64,000 bases of DNA from Prevotella scopos JCM 17725. GTDB taxonomy: Bacteria > Bacteroidota > Bacteroidia > Bacteroidales > Bacteroidaceae. Location of the stretch: positions 1,364,001 to 1,428,000 of the forward strand of contig NZ_CP072389.1 in assembly GCF_018127785.1 (NCBI RefSeq), given 5' to 3'. The notes below the pieces were generated by a model. It worked only from the letters and a program-made list of their open reading frames with translations. It was not told the DNA's origin and did no database searches. The first letter of the stretch is position 1. Each line of letters starts with the position of its first letter. The position numbers and the translations under genes are program-made. Positions 43,978-53,165 of the stretch are shown piece by piece.

Positions 43978-46900
43978 ATGAGTGTTATGAAGTGTAACAT
44001 AAAAATCGGTAATTGTAGTACACAGCATATCATCATCGTGCTGTTAATAATATTTTTCAGTTCAGTTCATTTGTCAGCTGCTAAGGCTGTACTACCTATT
44101 AAGAGCGTATTGGATATTATTGAAAAAAAGTCTTGCTTAGATAGTGTAAAAATAAACACAGATAAGCATCTTACATCACTATCAAATATACGACCTTTCT
44201 CCTCAAGAATTGATGAAAATTATACTCTTGAACGTACTATGCTGAATGCAAATGGAACGAAATATATAGATAAAATTGTGTATTATGATGGTCTTGGACG
44301 TCCTTTTGAAACTGCATTAAAAGCAGCTTCGCCATCTAGAAGTGATATTGTAACCTATCAGGAGTATGATGGTGCTGGCAGACAATATAAAGTATGGTCT
44401 CCAGTACCTATGGCTGCTCATGATGGTTGTAGCAGTCAGTCAACTGTACAGACTGCTTCTCAATCGTTTTATTTGGATCCTATGGCTTACCAAGAAATAA
44501 TTTATGAGCAGTCGTCATTGGACAGAGTTTCTTATACAACAGGACCTGGACAAGCTTGGTATAATGCGGGACGAAAAGTCAAAAATAACTATTTCACTAA
44601 TACAGAGAAAGGTAGTTTAGCATGTGTGTTGTATGTCATACAAGATGATCAGCAGTCTATACTTAACAAGGGTTTTTATCCAAAATCTGAACTTGTAGTC
44701 ATCCAAACTACTGATGAGGACGATCATGTTAATTATGAGTTTAAGGACAAGCAAGGTAGAGTGGTGTTAAAGAGAGTAATGGATGGTAGTAAGATGTTAG
44801 ATACTTATTTCGTTTACGATGATTTTGGTCGTTTACGTTATGTACTACCCCCCGATGCATCTCAACGCCTTTCTACAGCTAATTCCAGCTGGAATATTAA
44901 CCATGAGCTATTACAACAAACAGCATATTATTACCAATATGATAGAAGAGGTAATTGCGTCATAAAGAAACTACCTGGTTGCAAAGCAATTTTAATGAAA
45001 TACGACATGGCTGATAGACTTATTTTTAGTCAAGATGGGAACCAGTATGAAAAAAAAGAATGGTCACTCTTTCTATATGATGCCTTTGGACGACACGTTA
45101 TTTCTGCTGTATGTAAATTACAGACAGTTCCCGATGTAAGTAATATGGTAGTACTAGCCACCTTTACAGGTTCTGGTACAATAGCTGGTTATACTGTGAA
45201 TTTAAATTTTACACCTATTTATTTAACTTCTGTAGACTATTATGATGATTACCGATTTATCAATTCCTTGTCAACATTGGAAAAAGTAAAAATACAATAT
45301 AATGCTATGATTGTTGGTTATGATCAACAATATATAGGTGGAGCTAAGGGTTTACTGACAGGTAAACGTATTTATAGCCTTGATGCTTCTGACAAGTATA
45401 CCATTACTTCCTACTATTATGATGATTATGGACGTATGGTACAGGTGCATGCCAGCAATCATCTGGGAGGATTCGAAGATGAGTATACAGCCTATAATTT
45501 TCCTGGAACGATAAGGCAGAAACTGCATATACACACTGTACCAAATAAGCCTGTGCAGAAAGAAGTATATAGTTACACTTATGATTACGTCAATCGTCTT
45601 CTCACCACATCCCATAAATTAAATGACTTACCAGAGAAAATACTCCTGAGCAATTCCTATGATGAAATTGGACGACTTCAGAAACAATCGAAAGCAACAG
45701 AGACATCTGTATATACCTATAATGTACGTGACTGGTTGACAGGAATCTCGGGGAATTTCTTTTCTGAAACGTTAGCATATAATACTGCTGTTGGGGGGAT
45801 TTCACCGCAAGTTGCTTCTTATAGTGGTAATATCAGTGCTATGCAGTGGAAGGCTGGTATGGAGAAAGTAATACGAGGTTACCAATTCCGTTATGATCAT
45901 ATCAATCGTCTGACTCATGCCCTGTATGGAGAAGGTAACAATATAACTATCAATGATAAATACAATGAGATTCTTACATACGATTTGATGGGAAACATAT
46001 TAACCTTACGACGGCATGGTAAACATGATAGCGGTTTTGGACTTATAGATAAGTTGGCATACAAATATAATGGTAATCAGCTTATTAAGGTTACGGATGC
46101 TGCTACCACATCAGTGACATCCTATGGTGCGTTTCAATTCGTTGATGGTGCAGATGTAGAAAATGAGTATGTCTATGATGCAAATGGTAACATGACAGAA
46201 GATTTTAATAAAAAGATTTCTAAGATAGAATATAATTTATTAAATTTACCATCGAAACTTCAGTTTAGTTTTGGGCACATGGCAGAATACTCATATGATG
46301 GTGCAGGACGTAAACTCTCTGTCACCTATAAAACCTCGAAGACTAACCTCTTTGTACCTATGGGCAGCATCGTTCCGCCTCTATCTACTAATGTAGCTTT
46401 AACGTTGAAAACCGATTACTGTGGAAATATGATTTATGAGAATGGACAATTAAGCAAGATTCTTACTGACGTGGGATACATCACACTTGCAAATTCCACT
46501 CCAACATACCATTACTACTTGCAGGACCACCTTGGAAACAACCGTGTAGTGATAGATGAGCATGGACAAGTGGAGCAAGTGAATCATTACTATGCCTTTG
46601 GTGGACTGATGGGTGAGAGTACAGGCGGAGGCGCACAATCTTACAAGTACAATGGTAAGGAACTTGACCGTATGCATGGATTGGATTGGTATGATTATGG
46701 TGCACGCCACTATGATGCTGTGCTGGGAAGATGGATGTGTGTGGATCCGTTGGCAGAGAAGTTCTTGCAAATATGCTCATATAACATTTGTTTAAATAAT
46801 CCTATTCGCTTTATAGATCGGACAGGAAAGGCTGCTGGAGATTATATTACTGGGGACGGTACCTATTTAGGCTCTGATGGTAAAGATGATCAAAAACTAT

Positions 46901-47478
46901 ATGTGTTAAAGATGTCCAACAAAGAAAATATTGAATCATATGGAAAAGCTAAAGTTAATGGGCTTGACAAAAAGATTAGGGATCGTATAATAAAAGAAAA
47001 AGATATTAGTAATAAAGAGAATTTCGTAGAAATAGATGGAAGTCGTAGAGTTCGAAATGAAGTTGTATCAAAGATTGGTGATAATGGGCTGGGAGGAACA
47101 TCTGATAACAATAATAGAGAATATAAATTAACTTTCACTCGAAATGATCCAGAGACTTCAGTCTATTGTGAGATGGGAGATGTTGGTGATCCTGCTACAA
47201 AAAGTACTGTCAGTGTTAGTTCGGGAGATTATCCTGATCTGGTATATATCCATACACACCCTAGCGGAACAAATGGAAATTCTTATTGGATTCAAGGACC
47301 ATCTGCAGCGGATATAGATGTTGCGTCCTCTACACGTTATGTTATTTCCATGCGAGATAAGATTGTATATATTTATAATCATACAGGAATCCTATCTAAG
47401 ATGCAAATAGATGTTTATCAGAATTTTGGTCAAGTGACAAGAAGAGGTTTTAGAGAGGTTTCTGTTACAGATCAATAA
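43978..47478 (+). CDS. Rhs-family polymorphic toxin with C-terminal JAB/JAMM-type peptidase domain
   Basis: This is a 1166-residue secreted Rhs protein. It has a hydrophobic signal sequence (HIIIVLLIIFFSSVHLSAAK), then a DUF6443-like segment (KIVYYDGLGRPFETALKAAS) and many YD repeats. The Rhs core box YHYYLQDHLGNNRVVIDEHG reads on to GRWMCVDPLAEK near residue 926. The variable C-terminus (about 240 residues) contains VYIHTHPSGTNGN, then GPSAAD, an HxHP...S..D signature of JAMM metallopeptidases; the glutamate ligand is not located with certainty. By family knowledge such C-termini are toxins or self-processing peptidases. Its likely immunity partner starts 15 bp downstream. Confidence 0.85.
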   Translation: MSVMKCNIKIGNCSTQHIIIVLLIIFFSSVHLSAAKAVLPIKSVLDIIEKKSCLDSVKINTDKHLTSLSNIRPFSSRIDENYTLERTMLNANGTKYIDKIVYYDGLGRPFETALKAASPSRSDIVTYQEYDGAGRQYKVWSPVPMAAHDGCSSQSTVQTASQSFYLDPMAYQEIIYEQSSLDRVSYTTGPGQAWYNAGRKVKNNYFTNTEKGSLACVLYVIQDDQQSILNKGFYPKSELVVIQTTDEDDHVNYEFKDKQGRVVLKRVMDGSKMLDTYFVYDDFGRLRYVLPPDASQRLSTANSSWNINHELLQQTAYYYQYDRRGNCVIKKLPGCKAILMKYDMADRLIFSQDGNQYEKKEWSLFLYDAFGRHVISAVCKLQTVPDVSNMVVLATFTGSGTIAGYTVNLNFTPIYLTSVDYYDDYRFINSLSTLEKVKIQYNAMIVGYDQQYIGGAKGLLTGKRIYSLDASDKYTITSYYYDDYGRMVQVHASNHLGGFEDEYTAYNFPGTIRQKLHIHTVPNKPVQKEVYSYTYDYVNRLLTTSHKLNDLPEKILLSNSYDEIGRLQKQSKATETSVYTYNVRDWLTGISGNFFSETLAYNTAVGGISPQVASYSGNISAMQWKAGMEKVIRGYQFRYDHINRLTHALYGEGNNITINDKYNEILTYDLMGNILTLRRHGKHDSGFGLIDKLAYKYNGNQLIKVTDAATTSVTSYGAFQFVDGADVENEYVYDANGNMTEDFNKKISKIEYNLLNLPSKLQFSFGHMAEYSYDGAGRKLSVTYKTSKTNLFVPMGSIVPPLSTNVALTLKTDYCGNMIYENGQLSKILTDVGYITLANSTPTYHYYLQDHLGNNRVVIDEHGQVEQVNHYYAFGGLMGESTGGGAQSYKYNGKELDRMHGLDWYDYGARHYDAVLGRWMCVDPLAEKFLQICSYNICLNNPIRFIDRTGKAAGDYITGDGTYLGSDGKDDQKLYVLKMSNKENIESYGKAKVNGLDKKIRDRIIKEKDISNKENFVEIDGSRRVRNEVVSKIGDNGLGGTSDNNNREYKLTFTRNDPETSVYCEMGDVGDPATKSTVSVSSGDYPDLVYIHTHPSGTNGNSYWIQGPSAADIDVASSTRYVISMRDKIVYIYNHTGILSKMQIDVYQNFGQVTRRGFREVSVTDQ
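46305..46762 (+). repeat. 458-bp direct repeat of the Rhs core (copy 1)
   Basis: Nearly identical to 48961-49418; I count roughly six base differences. It begins AGGACGTAAACTCTCTG and ends exactly at GGCAGAGAAGT, the Rhs core/toxin boundary (DPLAEK). Confidence 0.92.
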
Positions 47479-47492
47479 AAATCATTCAAGAA

Positions 47493-48341
47493 ATGAAAGA
47501 GAAATTTGTTTTTGTTCAACTCTGTATTGTGTTGATAATATATAGCGTAAATATAAAAGGACAGAATGCTTCTTTAAACAAAGCATTGGAAATCTCATAC
47601 TATAATTTCTTAAGAACAGTACCTGACAGGTGGAAAGATAAATTTGACAGAAAAGATTTCTATCTCGTCAATAATTATAATCCATATGGTTTTAATGTTC
47701 AAAGAATAAAGGGCTGGAATAATTTACACCTTAAGAACGGTAAACTTATAATAGGAAAGAATCTTGTCGGATATCCGCTTTTACAAATGATAGACAGGGA
47801 TACACTGCTAATAGAGATAGGGCAGATCTTTTGCAGACAAGATAAAATGTGGGCTTTTACAGACGGATATACATCACTCTTTAATGTGGATAATAAAACT
47901 TTTAAGGCAATAAAAATTTCTCAGAAAGACTTATACTACAAGCCTGAAAATGCTAAGAAGCAAGGAAAACTTATAGACTTTGACAGTATTTATGATAAGG
48001 CCGTTAATAGAGCGATTGGCTATTTGGGAAGATCGGGAGTCCCTCGGCATTTAATATATATAAATAAGGAATATTTTCCAAGTTGGTTTTTCAAAAACCA
48101 ACAAGAGAATGTCATTGAAGGTTCTGAATATAAAAAATACATCAAAAAGAATTATTACATTATCGGTTGGCCTATTTTATTTATAAAAAAAGGAAATATA
48201 ATCGTCAGGTTGCATTGTTCATACAAATCTGGTATAAGAAAGAAAATTATTTCAGAAGTCCAATATACATTTGACGAAAATAAAAATAAATGGACACTTC
48301 ATAATGAAAATTCCACTACTATGTCTATTAATATGAAATGA
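47493..48341 (+). CDS. Putative immunity protein for the JAMM-type Rhs toxin
   Basis: This 282-residue protein has an N-terminal signal sequence (KFVFVQLCIVLIIYSVNIKG), so it acts outside the cytoplasm, which matches a toxin delivered to the periplasm or cell surface. I do not recognise the family. The body is rich in aromatic and lysine residues (NYNPYGFNVQRIKGWNNLHL, YIINKEYFPSWF-like segments). Position 15 bp after the Rhs toxin, same strand, is the standard place for the cognate immunity gene. Codon use and AT-content are similar to the variable toxin tip and unlike the Rhs core, suggesting they were acquired together. Confidence 0.6.
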   Translation: MKEKFVFVQLCIVLIIYSVNIKGQNASLNKALEISYYNFLRTVPDRWKDKFDRKDFYLVNNYNPYGFNVQRIKGWNNLHLKNGKLIIGKNLVGYPLLQMIDRDTLLIEIGQIFCRQDKMWAFTDGYTSLFNVDNKTFKAIKISQKDLYYKPENAKKQGKLIDFDSIYDKAVNRAIGYLGRSGVPRHLIYINKEYFPSWFFKNQQENVIEGSEYKKYIKKNYYIIGWPILFIKKGNIIVRLHCSYKSGIRKKIISEVQYTFDENKNKWTLHNENSTTMSINMK

Positions 48342-48347
48342 CCAATG

Positions 48348-48460
48348 CTGGTAACGAACGATTCAACGTAATACTATTCGTGAGATGTACTGGGACGAGG
48401 ACAGCCGCCTGAGGGTACTCTCTGATAATGGTAAGTCTTATAACTTTGCTAAAATATAGA
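48348..48460 (+). pseudogene. Rhs gene fragment
   Basis: This region matches part of the large Rhs gene (about 63668-63770) at the nucleotide level: CTGGTAACGAACGATTCAAC is shared, and then (C/T)GTGAGATGTA(C/T)TGGGA(C/T)GAGGACA. It has lost reading frame near its start. It marks an older Rhs cassette partly deleted here. Confidence 0.75.
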
Positions 48461-48713
48461 GAAATAACAGAAATTTCCTACTTAAAAGTCCTAATGACGG
48501 ATTTGGTTTATAGGAGTTTTACTTGGAGGTATCGTGTTTATTTTAACAATGGGGACTGAACCTTATCATAATTAATAGAAAAGATGATAGTTGTTTGATA
48601 GTTTTTGCAAAAAATGTGTACCCATTGTGATACCATACAAATAAAATGTTTTTATAAACGCTTTATTTACAGATGTATATAAGAAATCTTACAGTCCCCA
48701 TGCGAATCACTGA

Positions 48714-48747
48714 AACAAGAGGAATACCGCAAGGGTATTCCTCTTGT
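48714..48747 (+). terminator. Bidirectional intrinsic terminator between Rhs cassettes
   Basis: A perfect stem ACAAGAGGAATACC / GGTATTCCTCTTGT with a GCAA loop is followed by T-rich sequence. It ends transcription of the JAMM cassette before the orphan cassette. Confidence 0.9.
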
Positions 48748-48874
48748 TGTTTTATTATCTGCGTGTTATAATACTATGTGTAATGATAAAGTTGATAAAC
48801 TCCTTCAATTTTAGACATTAGTAGTGTAAATCCAATGTCAATAATAAATTGCAATATAAAAGTAGGTCTTAAAC

Positions 48875-48905
48875 TTTGATTTGTAAAATTAGTTTTTTAT
48901 ATTTG
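48875..48905 (+). promoter_or_regulatory. Promoter in front of the orphan Rhs cassette
   Basis: TTTG at 48875-48878, 19 bp, TATATTTG at 48898-48905. It lies after the terminator and about 50 bp before the start of Rhs core homology, so the orphan cassette may be transcribed on its own. Confidence 0.75.
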
Positions 48906-48960
48906 CAGAAACTAATAATTTAAAATACAAATAAATAGAACAATTACTCTTTAGACGGAT

Positions 48961-49418
48961 AGGACGTAAACTCTCTGTCACCTATAAAACCTCGAAGACT
49001 AACCTCTTTGTACCTATGGGCAGCATCGTTCCGCCTCTATCTACTAATGTAGCTTTAACGTTGAAAACCGATTACTGTGGAAATATGATTTATGAGAATG
49101 GACAATTAAGCAAGATTCTTACTGACGTGGGATACATCACACTTGCAAATTCCACTCCAACATACCATTACTATCTGCAGGATCACCTTGGAAACAACCG
49201 TGTAGTGATAGATGAGCATGGACAAGTGGAGCAAGTGAATCATTACTATGCCTTTGGTGGACTGATGGGTGAGAGTACAGGCGGAGGCGCACAATCTTAC
49301 AAGTACAACGGTAAGGAACTTGACCGTATGCACGGATTGGATTGGTATGATTATGGTGCACGCCATTATGATGCTGTGCTGGGAAGATGGATGTGTGTGG
49401 ATCCGTTGGCAGAGAAGT
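48961..49418 (+). repeat. 458-bp direct repeat of the Rhs core (copy 2)
   Basis: Partner of 46305-46762, same orientation, 2656 bp apart. Recombination between the two would swap the toxin tip of the main gene and delete the JAMM cassette. Confidence 0.92.
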
Positions 49419-50191
49419 ATACAACTACTGGTGGATATGTCTATACATTGAATAATCCCGTGAAATTTATAGATGTAGATGGTAGAGAATGGACACAAAC
49501 GACAGACAAGAATGGAAATACTGTTATAACTGTTTCTTTAAATTTATCATTTAACGGAGATTTTAGTGCCGCTCAGATGGAAAATTACAAGAATACCATC
49601 TCGAGCGAATTCAACAGAATGATTTCAGATGCTTCTGATGGACGAATGTCGGGAGTTATTAAGTTTTACACTAATAATAAAGATATTGTTCAGTCTTTAG
49701 TGTTAACGAGCGAAGAGTCTTCTCTTATGGCAGGTTTTACGATATATATGGGTTCACAGGTAAATGTCAATGATAAGAATGGTGTATTAAAAGATTATGC
49801 AATTGTTGCTGAAGACGTTTCTCATGAGCTTTTACATACATTGAGAGTGGCTCATCCGTTTGAACGAACACAAACTGATGATACGAAATTATTAAAAGTT
49901 GGACCTAATTCTTATATTTCCACTCCTTCAACAGCATCAAATATTGGAAATAATGTTATGATCTATCCTATGACAACTATTGACGGTAAGACATCAACGT
50001 CACAGAATTCTTTGACAAAAGGGCAACTGAACTTGATGTTAAAAGAGATAGAACTTCAGAAACAGGGATATGGAATTTATAAATACAACAACAAATTAAC
50101 AATTAGCCAAAATGAAGAATTATTCTCGAAATATTTTACTAATTATTGGGATCAAGAGCTGTGGCCTGGGTATCCAGTACAACAGAAATAA
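49016..50191 (+). CDS. Orphan Rhs C-terminal cassette with metzincin-type peptidase domain
   Basis: This 391-residue ORF lacks the Rhs N-terminus. Residues 1-134 repeat the Rhs core end (YHYYLQDHLGNNRVV ... DPLAEK). Residues 135-391 form a new tip. The tip has a zinc motif HELLHTLRVAH that fits HExxHxxxxxH, although the usual Gly is Arg, followed by a possible Met-turn MIYPM. That suggests a metzincin-like peptidase toxin. ATG 49016 is the first in-frame start; homology begins 18 codons earlier (48961), so this is a displaced cassette. A promoter lies about 110 bp upstream, so it may be expressed as a short protein or used only by recombination. Confidence 0.75.
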   Translation: MGSIVPPLSTNVALTLKTDYCGNMIYENGQLSKILTDVGYITLANSTPTYHYYLQDHLGNNRVVIDEHGQVEQVNHYYAFGGLMGESTGGGAQSYKYNGKELDRMHGLDWYDYGARHYDAVLGRWMCVDPLAEKYTTTGGYVYTLNNPVKFIDVDGREWTQTTDKNGNTVITVSLNLSFNGDFSAAQMENYKNTISSEFNRMISDASDGRMSGVIKFYTNNKDIVQSLVLTSEESSLMAGFTIYMGSQVNVNDKNGVLKDYAIVAEDVSHELLHTLRVAHPFERTQTDDTKLLKVGPNSYISTPSTASNIGNNVMIYPMTTIDGKTSTSQNSLTKGQLNLMLKEIELQKQGYGIYKYNNKLTISQNEELFSKYFTNYWDQELWPGYPVQQK

Positions 50192-50219
50192 CTTTTTTAA
50201 ATATTTTTCTCTAGTATTT

Positions 50220-50615
50220 ATGTTACTTTCGTGTAATTCCTCTATATTATTATCCTCTGGCCCAACCGTTAAATACGACAAAAGAACAAATCTTGAAGTT
50301 TGTTCTTTTACAGATAAGATGCCAAGTTATAGGGGTGGATACACTGCTTTCTTACATGATTTCTCGGCTAATTTTCAATATAGCAATCAAATTGACAATA
50401 ACATTCAAACAAATATTGTAGTACAATATGTTATTAACAAAAAAGGAAGATTGGTTGGTGCTAGAATTTTTAATAAAGAGGATAAGGATTTAAGTTGTTT
50501 TGATAAAGCCGTACTTGAAGCCTTAGAAAAAGTTCAAGATTGGACACCTGGAGAATACCATCATAAAAAAGTAAATGTTATTATTAAACAAACAATACAG
50601 ATTGATATGTATTGA
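50220..50615 (+). CDS. TonB C-terminal-domain lipoprotein-like protein, possible immunity for the orphan toxin
   Basis: The C-terminal half (about residues 60-131) fits a TonB_C-type domain: NIVVQYVINKKGRLVGARIF, then VLEALEKVQDWTPGEYHHKK. The N-terminus after ATG 50220 is MLLSCNSSILL, which includes a lipobox-like LLSC. The frame is open back to ATG 50112, which would add a hydrophobic segment (FFKYFSLVFMLLSC) and overlap the toxin gene by 80 bp. The overlapping form would have a better signal peptide, so the start is uncertain. Its position directly after a toxin tip is where an immunity gene is expected, but energy-transducer-like domains are not typical immunity proteins. Confidence 0.6.
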   Translation: MLLSCNSSILLSSGPTVKYDKRTNLEVCSFTDKMPSYRGGYTAFLHDFSANFQYSNQIDNNIQTNIVVQYVINKKGRLVGARIFNKEDKDLSCFDKAVLEALEKVQDWTPGEYHHKKVNVIIKQTIQIDMY

Positions 50616-50761
50616 TATTACGAATGCTACTACCCCCAACCCGGCTAATGAAACCAATAAGGTCAAGTCCGGTTCAGAAGGAGGTACGTTAAATCCTGCA
50701 AAACGAAAGGTAACACAGAAAGATATTGATCAATTGAATATCAATAAATAAAATTTCAAAG

Positions 50762-50938
50762 ATGGAAAAGTTTATCTTGGGCATGTTTCGGATTAAATTT
50801 TATATCTTCATCTTTTTAACATTATCCTTGTTCCTGTTTTTCTTGTAAATTGAAGACAGAAATTGATCCTCAAGCAATAACAGGATGTTGGGAACTAGTT
50901 AGTAAATGCAAGTTCAACATAGAACTGCAATTTTTGGT
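50762..50938 (+). pseudogene. Frameshifted lipoprotein remnant (lipocalin-like start)
   Basis: The frame from ATG 50762 reads a signal peptide (RIKFYIFIFLTLSLFLFFL) and stops at 50848. In the +1 frame the sequence continues ...SCKLKTEIDPQAITGCWELV, i.e. a lipobox and then a GxWxLVS lipocalin-like start, and ends in about 35 residues. The original gene was therefore a small secreted lipoprotein, now broken, and was probably another immunity gene in the Rhs region. Upstream, at 50616-50760, a short stretch (ITNATTPNPANETNKVK) weakly resembles Rhs sequence near 63353. Confidence 0.55.
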
Positions 50939-50983
50939 GCAGGTGTAGCCTAATAATCTATACCTGAAAACACCGAGGGGTTT

Positions 50984-51000
50984 GGGGGCGAGCAGCCCCC
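50984..51000. other. GC-rich hairpin
   Basis: The stem GGGGGC / GCCCCC with loop GAGCA stands out in AT-rich DNA between the lipoprotein remnant and the IS element. Role unknown. Confidence 0.5.
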
Positions 51001-51041
51001 ATGTAGGAGATAATTCAACAAGCAATGCATAAAAACAAAAA

Positions 51042-51060
51042 AGGGAGACCTCTGTCTCCC
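51042..51060 (+). terminator. Hairpin just before the IS left end
   Basis: GGGAGAC-CTCTG-TCTCCC with A- and T-rich flanks, 11 bp before the left inverted repeat of the IS element. A terminator is likely. Confidence 0.6.
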
Positions 51061-51070
51061 TAAGATTAAT

Positions 51071-52340
51071 TAGGGATATTCAGAATTTTTCTAACTAATT
51101 GTTTGTCAGTGTAATATATTATTTGTACCTTTACATAAAATCCCCCGAACGACCCTTCACGGGCAGAATCGGGGGAAAAATTTAAAAAAAACGTCGTGAA
51201 GATACAAAAAATTTCTGATATAACACCAACTTTGCCCTTTACAGAGTTTGATTTTTTACAGAGCTATCGTGACAGCTTTGCAAAAAGCGAACTTGGACGT
51301 ATCCATTCCCAGCTCCCACTTAAGGAGTTGGCAGCAGCATGTACGAGTCGTAGCCATAAGAGCAAGCGGGGCAAAAAGCCTCTTTTTTCGTGTGAGGGAG
51401 AAATAGCCCTAATGTTCCTCAAGTCATACACAGGTCTGTCTGACGAAGGCTTGACAGAGATGCTTAACGGAAGCATCCACATGCAGATGTTCTGTGACGC
51501 TCTGATAGACCCTTCCTGTCCCATTAGGGATGGAAAGATTGTAAGCGCCATACGCAACCGTCTTGCCCATCTTCTTGACATAGACTATCTTGTTTTCTGG
51601 CAAGGAAGTCAGGCATCGCATTGTCAGCATCGACCGTCCCTACCTCCGTCCCATTGTCAGGGGCAAGAAAAACAAGCGTGTGGAGTTTGGGGCAAAGGTC
51701 AACAACATACAGGTTGATGGCATATCATTCATAGAGCACCACAGCTTTGAGGCTTTCAATGAGGGTGTCCGTCTTAAGCAATGTATTGAGTATCAGGAAT
51801 CTCTGACGGGGGCAAAGTTAAGCGTGTCGGTGCCGATTCCATATATACCAACAATGCCAACCGAACAATGTGTACGGAAAAAGGCATAACGACCTGTTTC
51901 GTCAGAAAAGGTCCCAAACCCAAAGAAGAATCTGAATGTCTCAGGACGGCGAGAAAGATTATCGGAAACCTCAGGGCCACGGTAATGGAGGGCAGCTTCG
52001 AGAATCAGAAACAGCACTATGCCGTTGGGCGCATCAAGGCACGTAACATGTTCAGCGAAACATTACTGCTCTTCTTTGGAATCCATACGGCTAATGCCGC
52101 CATTCTTGCCGCAAGGCAGATGGCCAGGGACAGAAGAAGGTGGCTTGATAAAAAGATAAGGTGATTTATATCCATCCATAGGCAGGTATGGAAGGGGCAG
52201 GTGTACCCATACGGCTCAACATTTGAGATTTTTGAGCAGAAAACACGGCAAATTCTTTTTCTAGGAGCTTTTCCAAGAAAAAGAATCCAGTTTTTGAATG
52301 CTCTTGGCAGGTTCAGGAGTGAATTAACTGAAATTCCCTA
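51071..52340 (+). mobile_element. Decayed insertion sequence with imperfect terminal inverted repeats
   Basis: The left end TAGGGATATTCAGAAT and the right end (read inwards) TAGGGAATTTCAGTTA form an imperfect inverted repeat that bounds a frameshifted DDE transposase gene, 1270 bp in all. A CCCCCGA...TCGGGGG stem at 51142-51175 lies between the left end and the transposase start and could block read-in transcription. I could not identify a clear target-site duplication. The element separates the small Rhs cassettes from the large Rhs operon. Confidence 0.75.
51196..52164 (+). pseudogene. IS5/IS1182-like transposase, broken by at least two frameshifts
   Basis: The first 134 or so codons read a transposase N-terminus (FTEFDFLQSYRDSFAKSELG, LFSCEGEIALMFLKSYTGLS, MQMFCDALIDPSCPIRDGKI). 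The product then shifts frame near 51590 (RVEFGAKVNNIQVDGISFIE, the segment around the first catalytic Asp region) and again near 51825 (SIYTNNANRTMC, CFVRKGPKPKEE, FENQKQHYAVGRIKARN). Joined, these give a normal-length transposase with a C-terminal catalytic Glu in the final segment. None of the frames alone is functional. Confidence 0.8.
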
Positions 52341-52388
52341 TGTAATGTTAAAACTTGGAAATGGTTATGTAAATCTTATTATTTTTTA

Positions 52389-52396
52389 TAATTTTG
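52389..52396 (+). promoter_or_regulatory. -7 element upstream of the large Rhs operon
   Basis: TAATTTTG matches TAnnTTTG about 30 bp before ATG 52426. No -33 TTTG is at standard distance, and the IS right end lies 48 bp upstream, so the original promoter may have been disrupted. Confidence 0.4.
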
Positions 52397-52425
52397 TCTT
52401 TATAAATTAAAAACCAACTACTACA

Positions 52426-53148
52426 ATGAATGTAACTCCTAAAATTGGTATTCTAGCCACCTTATTATTAGTAAACGCTAATCTTTTTGCACAAGAAACA
52501 CCATTTAAGCTGGGCATCCGTTTAGGTGGTGGAATGTCAGTCAACACTGGAATGGATAAAATTCTTGTTCCGGAAGACTATTATTCCAATTATAGCTTCA
52601 AAGACAAGTGGCAGCTTACGCCAACAGTTAGTGTATTTGCTCAGTATCATGTCGATGGTTCCATCATAGGTCTTGAAGGTGGATTTAGCTATTGGCAGAA
52701 GGCATCACAGCTTGTCTATAATGATAATAAGGAGTTAAACTATAAGGTTACACCTCGTTATAACTACATTGGCGTATCTGCTCTGTTGAAGATTTATCCT
52801 TGGCGCAAAGGCTTCAATATTTCCATTGGAGGACGTGCGGGAGCCAATCTTAATGGCAAGGGCATATCTTACGAGAGTAATCAAGAAGACAGTAAGTTCG
52901 CAAATTATCATTTTGCCACTATCGCAGAGACGGAACGTCTGATGAAGGAAAAGTTAACAGGGCAACCAGATATTGCCGTTGGCGGTGGCTTTGGCTATGA
53001 AATTGGCAATCAGTGGGCTTTAGATTTACGTTACTTTCATGGATTGAACTCTACCATTAAGACAGAACGTAATGATTATAACTGGGCAGAACATTCAACC
53101 CATGGACAGAACATAGAGCTTAGTATCAGCTATCTCTTTAAACTTTAA
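52426..53148 (+). CDS. Outer-membrane beta-barrel protein (porin-family type)
   Basis: This is a 240-residue exported protein with signal peptide ILATLLLVNANLFAQE. Alternating hydrophobic strands are typical of small PorT-like/OmpA-like barrels: FKLGIRLGGGMSVNTGMDKI, VSVFAQYHVDGSIIGLEGGF, FNISIGGRAGANL, and a C-terminal NIELSISYLFKL ending in an aromatic-hydrophobic-Leu. It is the first gene of an operon leading to a type IX sorted protein and the giant Rhs lipoprotein. The next gene begins 17 bp later. A role in assembly or anchoring of those products is inferred from position. Confidence 0.85.
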   Translation: MNVTPKIGILATLLLVNANLFAQETPFKLGIRLGGGMSVNTGMDKILVPEDYYSNYSFKDKWQLTPTVSVFAQYHVDGSIIGLEGGFSYWQKASQLVYNDNKELNYKVTPRYNYIGVSALLKIYPWRKGFNISIGGRAGANLNGKGISYESNQEDSKFANYHFATIAETERLMKEKLTGQPDIAVGGGFGYEIGNQWALDLRYFHGLNSTIKTERNDYNWAEHSTHGQNIELSISYLFKL

Positions 53149-53165
53149 TCCTTATAAGTTTATCT

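Noticed and set aside
45352..45805. Antisense ORFs within the first Rhs gene
   Set aside because: They mirror tyrosine-rich YD repeats and overlap a well-supported coding frame.
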